Origin: Paralithodes platypus
Lineage: Eukaryota; Arthropoda; Malacostraca; Decapoda; Lithodidae
Direction: 5' to 3'
Length of the DNA stretch: 64,000 bases
Assembly: GCA_032716605.1 (NCBI GenBank)
Contig: CM064519.1
Coordinates: 31,885,699-31,949,698, forward strand
Shown: piece by piece, positions 11,181-22,981 of the stretch
Layout of the letters: each line of letters begins with the position of its first letter
Position numbering within the stretch: position 1 is the stretch's first letter
The notes under the pieces: model-generated
Databases searched by the model: none
Seen by the model: only the letters and a program-made list of their open reading frames with translations
What the model was told of the DNA's origin: nothing
Program-made: the position numbers and the translations under genes

Positions 11181-13276
11181 AATTGGAATGGAAACTTTTA
11201 TTCCTCATCAAAAGTACAGTAAAAGATCTAATTCACCTAAATGGTTTGACCATAATTGTGCTAGAGTAACTGAACAAAAAGCAATAGCCTACAATGCATA
11301 CACAAGATCAAAAACACATGAAGCCTTTAATTACTTTAGAAACATCAGAAATCATGCCAAAACTGTATTAAACCTAACTAAATCAAACTTTCTCCACAAG
11401 CAGGCAAATAAACTTCTAAATAATCCAAATGATAACAAAATATTTTGGTCTACTCTTAACTCATTTAAATCCAACTTCACTACTGCTTCATCCATTCCAC
11501 CATTAAAATCTCCGACTGGCAATTTTGTAAGTGACCCACGAGGTAAAGCTAACCTTCTTGCGGATATTTTCTCCACCAACTCAACCTTAGATGAAATAAA
11601 TCAAGATGTCCCTGTACTTAATTTTAATTCGCCTGAAATTCCCTCACTTAAGATCCACACCAGACATGTCAAAACTATTTTGCAGAATCTCTCGGTAGAT
11701 AAGGCTCCTGGTCCAGATGAAATTCCTCCAATAGTACTTAAGAATTGCTCCTTGGTGCTCGCTCCTGTATTGGCAAAAATTTCCGTCTGTGTACTCATAC
11801 CTCATGCTTCCCAGTACCCTGGAAAGAAGCAAACATCCATCCAGTTCCTAAAAATGGTGCCTCTTCAGATCCATCAAACTACAGACCAATAGCTATAACT
11901 TCCACTCTTGGTAAAGTCTTTGAAATTATATTAAATAATCACATAATTAAGCATCTTGAGAATAATAAATTAATCAGTGATAGGCAATATGGTTTTAGAC
12001 GATGTCGATCAACTGCAGACATGCTTTGCCTTCTTACGCATCAAATCAACCAAGCTACAGACCAACATGGTGAAACACATACAATAGCACTGGATATATC
12101 AAAGGCATTTGATAGAGTCTGGCATCAATCCTTATTGTCGAAGATGTCACACTACGGCCTTGCATCATTAGTTCCACTAATTTCTTCTTATCTTCATAAC
12201 AGAAAAATACGTGTAATGGTAGATGGCCTTTATTCTCAATTTCACTCAATAAATGCTGGTGTTCCCCAGGGATCAGTTTTGGCCCCAATTCTGTTCCTCA
12301 TTCATATCAATGATCTCATATCTACCACTCATAATCCAATACATTCCTACGCAGATGACTCAACACTCCACAGTTCCTTCACATTTACCAATTCTTTCAC
12401 CCAACCCGATCTTTTAAATTCAAAAATAAACACTGCAATTTCTCTGAACCAGGACCTTTCTAGAATTAATGGATGGGGACAAAAGAATCTAGTTTCCTTT
12501 AATGCACAGAAAACCAAGTACATTCAATTTTCTAACCGACAGAATCTCACTGACTCCCATATATTTTTGAATGATGTAAATATTCCCACTTCCCCTAGTA
12601 TTGACATTCTCGGTGTAACATTAACTACTAACTTGAGCTGGACACATTATGTTAGAAGCATTGCTAAGAATGCCTCTAAAAAACTGGGACTCCTGTACAG
12701 AGTTCGAGAATTCTTCACTGACGAGCAGTTGGCCGTGATATATAAAAGTCATGTGCGTTCTCAGATGGATTACTGTTCACCTCTGTGGGGTGGAAGTGGA
12801 GTGGTTGCATTGAGGCAGTTGGACAAAATTCAAAATAAAGCTATTAGATTAATCAATAACTCTGCAATCACACAGGACCTTCCTACATTATCCATACGAA
12901 GAAACGTTGCATCCCTTGCATTATTCTACAGATATTTTCACAGCAATTGTTCCGAGGAACTTGCTTCAATTGTGCCGCCTCTCCACATCTTTCCCCGTAG
13001 AACTAGGGCAGCTGAGAGCGCCCATGAATTTACACTTTCTCCTCCACAATGCAGAACTTCTGCTTATCAGAATTCATTTATCCCCAGAGCTACTACTCTT
13101 TGGAATTCACTTCCCTCGAATTGCTTTCCACAAACTTACAATCTACAAATGTTTAAATCCAGTTGTTACAAACATTTTATGAATGGAGGATGCCTTTAGG
13201 CACATGGACCTTTTTGTTTTATCTGTGTTTTTCCTTCCTCCGTTCATTGTCTCTTAAAAAAAAAAAAAAAAAAAAA
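11181..13276 (+). mobile_element. Jockey-like LINE J2, plus-strand copy, inserted in the CR1-like element
   Basis: A 5'-truncated copy of the element also found at 54514-57400 on the minus strand. It starts inside the linker of ORF2, abruptly after the CR1-like codons GFK, and ends with a ~60-bp 3' untranslated region and an A run (about 13255-13276). The CR1-like frame resumes directly afterwards. The two J2 copies differ by only a few amino acids over ~660 codons, so both insertions look recent. No clear target duplication; one could be hidden by the A run. Confidence 0.9.
11188..13199 (+). pseudogene. J2 ORF2: linker, reverse transcriptase, C-terminal domain
   Basis: Frame 1 (11188 to about 11780) encodes the linker and KAPGPDEIPPIVLKN. 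One nucleotide is missing in the A5T3 run at 11775-11782, and the rest lies in another frame to the TAG at 13197-13199. That part has VPKNGASSDPSNYRPIAI, SDRQYGFRRCRSTAD, IALDISKAFDRVWH, GVPQGSVLAPILFLIHIND, the intact catalytic SYADDST, an ILGVTL block, and RSQMDYCSPLWGG of the C-terminal domain. Apart from the single frameshift it is intact. Endonuclease is absent through 5' truncation. Confidence 0.92.
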
Positions 13277-13933
13277 CATAACCAGGTCAAAGTGGCGGCT
13301 GCGAAACGTCTAACGGGTTGGATTCTGCGTACTTTTAAAACACGCGGTGAATTGCCTATGATAACGCTCTTCAAATCTCTAGTGCTACCGCGGCTTGAAT
13401 ACTGTAGCGTATTAACATCCCCATACAAAGCAGGTGAAATAAATGACGTAGAGAGTGTACAAAGAAATTTCACTTCGCATATAAGTTCGATAAAACATCT
13501 ACACTATTGGGAGCGTTTAAGAGCACTGAATCTGTACTCACTGGAACGTAGAAGAGAACGTTACCTAATAATATACACGTGGAAAATCGCAGAGGGTTTA
13601 GTACCAAACCTACATACTCCGATAGTCATGAAATTCAGTGATAGGAGAGGCTGGGAATGCGAAATCCCCCGGATGAATAACAGGGGTGCTATGGGCTCTC
13701 TGCGAGAGGGCTGGTTATCACACAGAGGCCCACGTCTCTTCAACAAACTCCCACGGCGAGTAAGAGACATGAGGGACATCTCGTTAGACAACTTCAAGAG
13801 AGCCCTAGATGTCGAACTGCAAAAAGTGCCAGACGAGCCCATCCTCGCAAGGGAGCGAGCTGTCGCTTCGAACAGTCTACTGCACCAAATCACCACCCAT
13901 AACGAGGGGCGTCGCGCTCCTAGGTGCCGCTAG
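13277..13933 (+). pseudogene. CR1-like ORF2, C-terminal domain
   Basis: Continuation of the CR1-like protein after J2: KVAAAKRLTGWILRTFKTR, FKSLVLPRLEYCSV, ESVQRNFTSHI, LNLYSLERRRERYLIIYTWK, and LFNKLPRRVRDM, ending at TAG 13931-13933. This order is typical of the C-terminal region of CR1/L2-group proteins. Reading back across the insertion, GFK joins HNQVKVAAAKR with at most a few codons missing. Confidence 0.88.
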
Positions 13934-14000
13934 AAGAGTGGCGAACACATCAAAAGGTATCAAAAGGTAAAAGGTATCAGTTCACCAGGACCACCAGACC

Positions 14001-14952
14001 AAACTCCATAGAGAGGGACCCCCCAGCAAACCGGGCCAGGGTTATGAAATTGTTCCCTTTTCTTTGATTAGGTTTTGTGGCAATTATTGTGTTTAACATA
14101 AACAGGGACACACGCCCTAGTCCAACCAGCTGGCTTTCCTTTCAGGTATTAGAAAATATAAGGGGAATTTTCTTGTTCCATAAGACGGGTTCCTGTAAAG
14201 GTTGCAAGTCTCACCCACCCGAAAGAAGAAAACAGAATAGAGACAAGTCAGCATATGAATGCATGTGGCATTGTGTAAGATAATAAGAATGTGTATCATA
14301 AGAAAAGCTAGAATTGCCCCTAGTATATCTGCGACACTGAAAGTTTAATTAGTAAAGGAGGCCAGATGGCGATACAAGACTTGTAGATATCCTAATACAC
14401 CACATAAAGATTTCCCCAGGAGTACTATTCTGGCTGACTGATACCTACAACCTCCTCCTCCATTAGACAGGGCCAATGCAAAAGGCATCTGAAAAAAAGT
14501 GGTAACAGAAAATGTCATCATCAATTAACAAAATCAACTATTTTATATTGGGCTCCTTAACTTTTATTGGTTGGTGTTTAATTTTCCCTGTACAGTTACT
14601 TTATTCATTGCTTTTTAGGGCAAGCCCATTGTTCAGCCATATCATTGACTATTGCAATATAAATTATATTACCCTGACGTCTCACAGTTTCGGATAACTT
14701 ATCCCAACCAAACCGAACCAAACACAAATAAGGTAAGCTAACCTAATCTACAGTAAGCTAAGCAAAGTAGCTAATCAAAGTGCTATACCACTTAATATAT
14801 CCACATACACTACCCCCAATCTCTCACCATCAACCCAAACCACTGATAATTGATCGGCATACCTTCTCACAACACTACCACCCACACCTTACACAATTAA
14901 TTTCTATCCAACCACGATCACTCTTCACCCACCCTCACCAACCAAGATCACT
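14001..14952. other. no gene recognised
   Basis: AT-rich sequence with degenerate AGCTAACCTAA-like strings around 14700-14770 and CACCAACC-like strings at 14860-14945. No frame has a recognisable product. Confidence 0.5.
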
Positions 14953-15320
14953 TTAAGGGAGCCCACCTCGCCTTTTTTCCTCTTGCTCTCCCTCTCTCTT
15001 TGGCTTGTATCCATTCGGCCCCATTCAGCCTACTGTTTAAGACGTTTACCCCCATCCAGGTGTCAATATTTTCCTGGCGAGCGGTAGTGAGCCAACATAT
15101 ATATATTTTTGTTTTGACAGCAAGCTAAATTTTTTACATTTTTCGATAGAAAAATTTATCCGGCGAAGCCGGGTTTCTCCATACAATACTGAAAGAAGAA
15201 ATCGACACCTGGATGAGGATAAGAATCTTTAAAAAGTTGGCTGAATGGGGTCGAATGAATACAAGCCAGAGAAAGAGAGATAAGGAGAGAAAGAGAAAAA
15301 AAGCATGCGACCCCCCTTAA
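14953..15320. mobile_element. TTAA-flanked miniature element, family A copy 2
   Basis: TTAA at 14953-14956 and 15317-15320. Left arm has CTTGGCTTG-type sequence, ATCCATTCGGCCCCATTCAG and TTTAAGACGTTTACCCCCATC; the right arm carries the inverted counterparts. The centre has CCTGGCGAGCGGTAGTGAGCC and GATAGAAAAATTTATCCGG. Non-coding, 368 bp. Confidence 0.88.
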
Positions 15321-15504
15321 CCACACGCGGGCCGGCCTGTTTCCATATACTTCGCGTGAGTGGTGATCTTGTAGTTCCAAATTTGATACTCCCTCCCTGA
15401 TGATATGGAGCGACACCGGACATCCCCCCCCCCCCCCCCTCCCACTAATATGAACTTTTTATTACTGTTTATTACCTCCTTTACCACCTTTACCTGTTTT
15501 GAAA

Positions 15505-15858
15505 TAAAGGGGAGGCAGACCGTTTTTCTGGACCCCCTTCTCCATAATGTTTAGCCCACTACTTTTGAGATTATAAGACGTTCGGCCCATTAGTTTGGCG
15601 ACTTTAACACCTTTCGCCCCATTTCGTTGTAAATTTTAAGACCTTTCGTGCCATTTAGGTGTCGATTATTTCCTGGCGAGCGAAAGCGAGAGGAACCGGC
15701 CTTTGGCCGGTACATTTTTCTACCGATAAATGTACAAATTTATCTTGAAGGGGGTCTAGGGAGTGTTTTTCTAAGCTCGATGGAGGTCTAGGGAAGAAAC
15801 TAAAAAATATATGAATAAATTAATTAATAGACCAAACAAACGGCCAGTCTCCCCTTAA
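15505..15858. mobile_element. TTAA-flanked miniature element, family B copy 2
   Basis: The right TTAA is intact (15855-15858); the left site has decayed to TAAA (15505-15508). Inside are the family B ~30-bp subrepeats (TTAAGACCTTTCGTGCCA), CCTGGCGAGCGAAAGCGAG, GGCCTTTGGCC and TCTACCGATAAATGTAC. About 190 bp separate it from family A copy 2. Confidence 0.82.
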
Positions 15859-17824
15859 TGGAGCACACCTAGCGCTGTGCTTCCTTATATTCACTTTTGT
15901 TCACAGGGATCGTGCTCAAGTATAGTAAATAACTCTATGCTATCACTCAGGCATGCAAATACAAATGGATCATTTTCACCCTTCGTTAAACTCATATTAC
16001 TGTTATAATCATATGGTCTCTCTCTCTTTCTCTCTCTTCTACTTCTACTTCACTGTCCTATTCTTCTACTATAAACTGTCCCTGTCTAGTAATATTAAGG
16101 TCGGACCACCTTGTAGGGACCGTAAGGTCTGTGTGGTCTGAGTATCTGTGTAACTCTTTGTAACTCACTCTCACTCTCACTCTCTCTCTCTCTCTCTCTC
16201 ACCTACTTCAAATAAAGGCTTAAAACCCCTGCACAGCTACACAGGTGACGTTTGACGGATGGGTCTTTAGCTCATAACTCGTAACTTCAGAGAAACCGGA
16301 ACCAGTGATTGCGAGAGTCTTCCCACCCATCTCTTCATGCAACCTACTATTTTCCCATAATTTAGCAAGTTACGCTCTGCTTCTTTTTATTCGGGTTGTT
16401 TCCTGGTTTTATTTGGTGTTTTATTTATTTTTGCTTGGATAACTTCCTGGTTATGCGCCTTTTATTATTGCGGTGTGATGCTTTATATATTTATTGTTGT
16501 CCATTATTTCAGTAGCAGACAAAGGATTATCCACAACTTAGGAAAAACGTCTGGTAGATTGATATGTTGCTTTGGTTGTGTGTGCATGTGTGTGTAAGTG
16601 AGAGTGTGTGTGGAAGGTGAGTATGTACAGGTGTAATAGTGTGTGTGCATGTGTATGTGTAATCGAATATATCAATCAGAGGTCGTACAACCAACAGTAA
16701 TTAGCAATGAAAGAAAGTGGATCTAAATGTGATTTGAAATACATCGATTACATGCTCTTAAACTTAGCTATAATGATCCTCCTAACAAAGCCTTATACTA
16801 TTCTAGTGTAAATCAAAGACAGGTGATTGATATTATCACCATACACAAGTGAATAAAGGCATTGCTATTACAAAACATCAATATAAAATAACCCTAATCT
16901 CGCCTACTACTTCAGGTGTCTAATATAATTTCGAGCGTTACTTAATTTACTGATGGAACCTGGTGTGAAAATTAAGTTGCTTATGGAGCAGACCAAATTG
17001 CAAAGGAAAATACGTATCAAATATTCTATAAGGGACATAGACAAATGAGTAGCTCATACACATCAAGGTAACGAATTATAGTTGAATTAATTACTAAATC
17101 CCGCAGGTGAACGAACCCCGTTAGCGTGCTGAAAATGCAAATACACAGTGAAGGTGAATCTTACTATCCGGGTTGGTTTCAGGTACGCCTCGCTGCAGTG
17201 ACAGGTGGTACACTTCTGACACGCCGATAACAAATGATGAGCCATTTCCTTGAAGCATATGCCTCAAGCCAGCGTAGCCCTCAATCACACGTCTCTAGTT
17301 TATCATATAGTTGTGTGACGGCTAATTGTGTCAACGACTCGAGGTAAAAGTTATTGCCTCATGCTATGGATGCTTTACATCTTTATAACTTAGCTTTATC
17401 AGAGCCGACATGTAAAAGAAATGCTCAAAAACGAGTGAGCTAGTATAGCTAAAATAAAGTTGCACATATAACTGATCAAGTACAACAGGCCGAGCAGTAA
17501 TACCGTAAGTATCACTAAGTCTTCAGAAGGGGGATTGAATATAGTAAGCATTGTGTGTGTGTGTAATAATAATACTAGTACTAATACTAATACTAATAAT
17601 TGCTGGTTCACTTTCAGCCCTGAGGCTGAAAATATAGAGACATTATTAAAGAGCTTAACTGAACCAAGGCATAGTACAATACTTATTCTACATTTACTAC
17701 AGGGTCGCATGCAACCTTTGGCAACCGAGATGGTGCCGGAGTTCTACCTTATGCATACGCAGATGCACTGGTGAAACGACATGTGAGGTAACATAGGCTG
17801 ATAATTGACCAGCTTGGCTAGGGA
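15859..17824. other. no gene recognised
   Basis: 16140-16200 holds short CTCACT/TC repeats. TGTG-rich imperfect sequence lies at 16575-16660. The remainder is AT-rich with no long or recognisable frame. A GGACCACCTTGTAGGGACCGT string near 16105 may belong to a dispersed repeat, but I see no second copy in the window. Confidence 0.5.
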
Positions 17825-17951
17825 GTGACCACGCTACAATAATTTTCCATCGGGAGCCGAAAAAACATTTTTGGAATCTGGTGGGCTTGAACCATCGACG
17901 ACAAGTGTAGCCATTTAGCGCGCGGCGCCTTAGATCACCAGACCGTCCAGC
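17825..17951 (-). repeat. tRNA-derived SINE head fragment
   Basis: On the minus strand, from 17951: GGACGGTCTGGTGATCTAAG resembles a D-arm/box A, followed 40 nt later by GATGGTTCAAGCCCACC, a box B/T-arm sequence. An AC run abuts its 5' end (the GT tract at 17952). It lacks proper acceptor pairing, so it is called a SINE fragment and not a tRNA gene. Confidence 0.55.
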
Positions 17952-17987
17952 TGTGTGTGTGTGTGTGTGTGTGTGCGTGTGTGTGTA

Positions 17988-18083
<96 letters not shown>
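17952..18083. repeat. (GT)n microsatellite
   Basis: GT dinucleotides with a few interruptions near 17985-17998, read directly. Confidence 0.97.
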
Positions 18084-18085
<2 letters not shown>

Positions 18086-18499
18086 CTGTTTGAGTGTGTG
18101 TTAGTGCGTGTGTAACTGTTGTGGTGCCAGCAGAGATGATGAAGTAGCCGGAGTTGATTTATCGGGGTTAATCCAAATGCAATCTCTACATCAAATTGAG
18201 CGGCAAAAGCAATTTACATACACGGCCTTCTGATAAATGGAGGCGATTAAGGCTGCCCGATGCGTTCTTGAACATCTCTGAATGAGTTTTAATAGATTAA
18301 TACGAGATGTCCGTCCGTTCTTGTTACCCATGTATATATTCGCCAGCTGATTTGATTATAGGAGGGATGGGAGAAAAGGTAGGTATGCTGGGGAGGGATA
18401 GGAACAGGTTCAGGGCTAGTAGGCATACATTGGGATCATTTTGGTATGTATGTGGTTATGTCATAATGTAAATATTGACGAATATGATTGCAATAGTAT

Positions 18500-18675
18500 A
18501 TGGGATGATGATGATGGTAATGATGGTGATGATGATGATAAATATAATAATGATGATGATAATAATGATAATGATGATGGTAATGATGATAATAATAATA
18601 ATGATGATGATGAGGAGGAGAAGAGGAGTAAGATGATGATGATGATGCAGATGATCGTATTGGTGGTGGTGGTAG
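18500..18675. repeat. (GAT)n/(AAT)n trinucleotide-rich tract
   Basis: Imperfect GAT, AAT and GAG triplets. The Asp/Asn-rich frame on the plus strand and the His/Tyr-rich frame on the minus strand come from the repeat. Confidence 0.85.
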
Positions 18676-19352
<677 letters not shown>

Positions 19353-19497
19353 AAATAGATATCAAATATATTATGAGATAATTAAGATAAATGGCAGAAA
19401 ACAAAACTCAAACATAAACAAAGTAAAATAATGGCATGTAGTGAGAGAGAGGAAGAGAGTCATGGTAGAGAGGGAATTTTATGGTGCCCTGCAGGTA

Positions 19498-19518
19498 GGT
19501 GTGTGTGTGTGTGTGTGT

Positions 19519-19571
<53 letters not shown>
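19498..19571. repeat. (GT)n microsatellite bordering a SINE
   Basis: GT dinucleotides with one CT interruption; the SINE tail begins at 19570. Confidence 0.95.
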
Positions 19572-19574
<3 letters not shown>

Positions 19575-19869
19575 CAGTTACTTGTTCGTCAAGGGGAATC
19601 CACGCAATGCGAGCTAAGATCATTATTATCGCGCCTCCTTAACTGGGAATGTATGGCGTGAAATGCATGTTAAGTGTTTATGTATCGTTGGAATGGCTGT
19701 GGATGTGTGTGTAGTCTGTATTGTTTAGCCAATTGGCGACATCGGAAACGAAGGCTTAGGGTGGATCTGTATGGTACCATTCTCACTATAGACGGTACCG
19801 TCTCGCCCGAAGGCTTAGGTAGCCATCAGCTTAGGTGAACCATATGATACCCATCTCGCCTTGTACCAT

Positions 19870-19874
<5 letters not shown>
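19570..19874 (-). repeat. SINE copy 1, missing its tRNA head
   Basis: Closely matches 25732-26034; visible differences are a handful of substitutions and small indels (for example GTTTATGTATCG against GTTTTATGTACTG). It runs from the tail TTACTCAGTTACTTG to GTACCATTTTTT, then switches to a (GT)n tract at the T run where copy 2 continues into its tRNA-like head. Both ends are therefore flanked by GT microsatellites. Confidence 0.85.

Positions 19875-19943
<69 letters not shown>
19875..19943. repeat. (GT)n microsatellite
   Basis: Uninterrupted GT run starting exactly where SINE copy 1 breaks off. Confidence 0.96.
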
Positions 19944-19945
<2 letters not shown>

Positions 19946-20879
19946 CCTACCCTCCAGCTTTTACTTTTACTTTGCTGGGGGTAGATAGACAGAGGCTCAG
20001 ACACGCAGATAGTTATGGACACATTGATGATCATGTACAGTCGGCGTAATACGTGATGTCTCGGCACCAATTATGTTTTGATCAATAATGGTATCAGCAA
20101 TATCTAAAACTTCATTTATTCGCTTCGAGTGACACATACAAACATGTTCCTACACTTACCCACCCTATCCAACATCTGATAAACATTAATACAGCACAGA
20201 GAGAGCCAAACGTAATGACAGCTGAGACATAACTTATTAGTGCCACTGTACAGGTGCCCATATAAGTTATGTTCCTCGTCGTGATCTTATATATGAAAGT
20301 AAAATGAGTAGGTATGAATTGTGAGTGTGATTTCTTTTAATCATTAGTTGACTAATCAGATGAGATAACCAATGCATAAGAAACTACGCTCATGATTCAA
20401 TCATGCGCAATATATCTCCATGTATATGATCACGGAGAGGAACAGAACTTATGTGGGCAACTGTACAACCGCCTGCAGTGATATGTGGTGTTAATTGTAT
20501 TGAATAGTTCCGGCACGTTGACGAAATATGATGAAACACTAATTAGCTACATGTTCAGAAGCAGTGTTTTCCTTTAATCAATTAAATCTGTTTTAATATT
20601 TTAGTAGTAGTAGTGTACAATGGCCTGCACAATAAACTAGTAAACTACCCTTCAATAAATTCTAGACTGTAATGGTGATAGAGGGACACACTAACTAGAG
20701 GCATATGGCTAAAGGGAATCTTTCAAAATATTACATCAGTGTCAGAACATTTCAATTAAATCTTTGTACCTTTCACTGCATGGGATTGTATCAGCTACTT
20801 GTGTAGGCAACTATACGTTATACATTCCGTTTAATTACTTCCAATAATCAAGTTGAACAGAGGTTATGTTTCTGCCTGC
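19944..20879. other. no gene recognised
   Basis: AT-rich; no repeat shared with the rest of the window and no recognisable frame. Confidence 0.5.
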
Positions 20880-21125
20880 GTATGTTTGTTTGTAAACAAG
20901 ATATCTAAAAAAGTTATGAACCGAATTTCACGAAAGTTTGTGGGCCGATATGATAATTATATGCCAAGGAAGAAGTGATTCGATTTAGGACATGATCGAT
21001 AAAGTGCATATCTCCACTAGCGTAGACGGCTCACAACGTTATGAATCGATGATCACGAAATGTGGTGGGCAGATAGAATATGCACTATGGAAGAAGTGAT
21101 TTAATATTGGAGGCGATAGGTACAG
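20880..21125 (+). repeat. two diverged copies of a GTTATGAA...GAAGAAGTGATT motif
   Basis: GTTTGTTTGTAAACAAGATA leads into AAGTTATGAACCGAATTTCA...GTTTGTGGG...GAAGAAGTGATTCGATTT, and a second version follows about 120 bp later (CGTTATGAATCGATGATCAC...TGTGGTGGG...GAAGAAGTGATTTAATATTG). From memory this resembles a repeat spread widely among marine animal genomes; I cannot confirm it here. No intact frame. Confidence 0.5.
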
Positions 21126-21178
21126 CGCCCTTTTAGTTATCATTTGTTCCTGTTGGCAAGTATATATTATTCATGTTA

Positions 21179-21180
<2 letters not shown>

Positions 21181-21261
<81 letters not shown>
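21181..21261. repeat. (CT)n microsatellite
   Basis: Pure CT run, read directly. Confidence 0.98.
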
Positions 21262-21264
<3 letters not shown>

Positions 21265-22144
21265 TTCCACTTTTCTCGCCTTGTTTTTCCTGCTCTACGT
21301 CCTTTATGTATTTATTTTCACTTTTCTATCTCATAACCTTAGTACTTTCCAATCTTCCCTTATTACTCTCCCATATCCTTTAAGTAAATCTATAGATATC
21401 CAAAGTTATAGTTTTCTCAATGCTCTCTACCTTTACCCATATGACTATCAGTATTCATCCTTTTCAACGCTCAATCACCTGTAATTTACCTATATTTAAC
21501 CAACTCGTGCCCATTACTATAGAATGTATCTATGTTTTCGTTTTCTCTTTGTTTCCACCATTTATCTACACTAGGTTTCTTATCTGTGTTTGTCCTCTGT
21601 CTATTTCAGTTCTCCTTTATTTCCGCCTATAGTTCTCCTTTACCTGCTTGTTTTTGTGGGTATCCCCTCCATTTACGAATCTTCTGTTTCATATTTACAT
21701 CATCCATCATCCAGCCATTTCTACCTAACCTTATTTCATCATGTTTTTTTTATTTCACTTTATTAATATCATTTTGTTTTGCTATAACCTACTTTCTTAA
21801 TTCTGTCTCAAGTAATCCATTAATATTTACCCCTTTTCACACTCAATCATCCATAAACTATCCACTCGGTATATTAGTCAAACTTGTCCCCATACCTTAC
21901 CTCGTCCAATTTACCAGTCCCCTTCGTCCGGCCTTCCCTCCCCCTGATACTAATCCTTTCCCAATTGACTTGTTTTTAAGCATAGGGGCAATAAAACCAC
22001 GGGGGGTGCCTAGGATCCTGGCCTGTTTGTCAGAAAGTTGTGGATGTTTTGGGTGTGTGGGTGGTGGTGGGAGGGTGACGGAGGGGTGGGAAAGAGGGTG
22101 GGAGAGAAAGGTGTGGGAGGGGAGAGGGGGAACGATGATAAAGG
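21262..22144. other. no gene; long pyrimidine-rich open frames of doubtful value
   Basis: The plus strand is pyrimidine-rich and AT-rich, so stops are few and frames such as 21532-22266 look long and hydrophobic. No domain is recognisable. A G-rich patch (22040-22130) precedes family C copy 1. Confidence 0.5.
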
Positions 22145-22546
22145 TTAACCCTATTAGGTGCGGGGCGGGTCAATTTGGATCCTCTCAGTTTTACTCCATT
22201 AGTTTGCAGATCTTAAGACTTTTCACATCATTAGTTTGGCGATTATATGATGCTTCAACCCAATAAGGTGTCGATTTTTCCTGGGCGAGCGATAGCGAGC
22301 CTCCAATTTGGAAGAAACCAGCCTTTGGCCGGAAAATTTTTCTATCGAAAAATGTACACATTTAGCTTGAAAGGGGTCTGGGGGACGATTTTTTTTAGTT
22401 TAAAGGGGGTTTGGGGAGGCGTTTTTGCAAGTCTAGGGGTAAACTAAAAAAAAATGTTCGAAAATGGCTTAAACAAATAAAATCCTCAATTATAATGAAA
22501 AAAAATACCATACTAACCCCCAAGACATCGCACCAGATAGTGTTAA
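22145..22546 (+). mobile_element. TTAA-flanked element, family C copy 1
   Basis: TTAA at 22145-22148 and 22543-22546. The termini are CCCTATTAGGTGCGGGGCGG and, inverted from the right, CACTATCTGGTGCGATGTC, a diverged inverted repeat that begins with the CCC seen in classical piggyBac ends. Inside are the family B-type subrepeats (ATTAGTTTGGCGATTATATG), the CTGGGCGAGCGATAGCGAGCC core, GGCCGGAAAATTTTTC and TCGAAAAATGTACAC. It is 402 bp and non-coding. A partial relative lies at 61200-61475. Confidence 0.8.
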
Positions 22547-22793
22547 GGCTAATGCCAATAATGGTACTTAGAATAATGAAAGATATAGTGGCTGAAGCTG
22601 AAATATATCCGGGATGATCCTTACAATCAAAATATTATTTTTTTTCAATTACACATTTCGTGACCAATCTTCTTTAAATTTGCAGATTGATCTTGTATGA
22701 AAATGCTGTTTGTATAGCAGTATATCATGGCCATATACGCTAGAACTTACACTGTTCTTAATGATCATGTGAGTACAAATATGAGTTGAAAAT

Positions 22794-22803
22794 ATATATA
22801 TAT

Positions 22804-22862
<59 letters not shown>
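22794..22862. repeat. (TA)n(GA)n compound microsatellite
   Basis: Short TA run followed by GA dinucleotides with one TA interruption. Confidence 0.94.
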
Positions 22863-22865
<3 letters not shown>

Positions 22866-22981
22866 ATGTTTGACTTTTATGTTTGGCTAAGTATAAAATT
22901 AGGGTTGTGAAGGGTCAGAAGCTGATGGTAGTGATAGATAAGACTAATGGTGAGAAATACTTTCAAATCCCTCACGGATCG

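Larger units (their letters stand above)
9340..14000 (+). mobile_element. CR1-like LINE, interrupted by a Jockey-like element
   Basis: Two halves of one element, about 9340-11180 and 13277-14000, flank the J2 insertion at 11181-13276. The left half holds the end of an endonuclease domain and most of the reverse transcriptase. The right half resumes within a few codons, at the AAAKRLTGWILRTF region that follows GFK in CR1-like proteins. The 3' side after the stop has short AAAAGGTATC-type repeats (13952-13980), which may mark its end. The 5' end is truncated. Confidence 0.85.

Noticed and set aside
21532..22266. 244-residue frame
   Set aside because: Pyrimidine-rich composition explains its openness; no domain, and it runs into a family C element.
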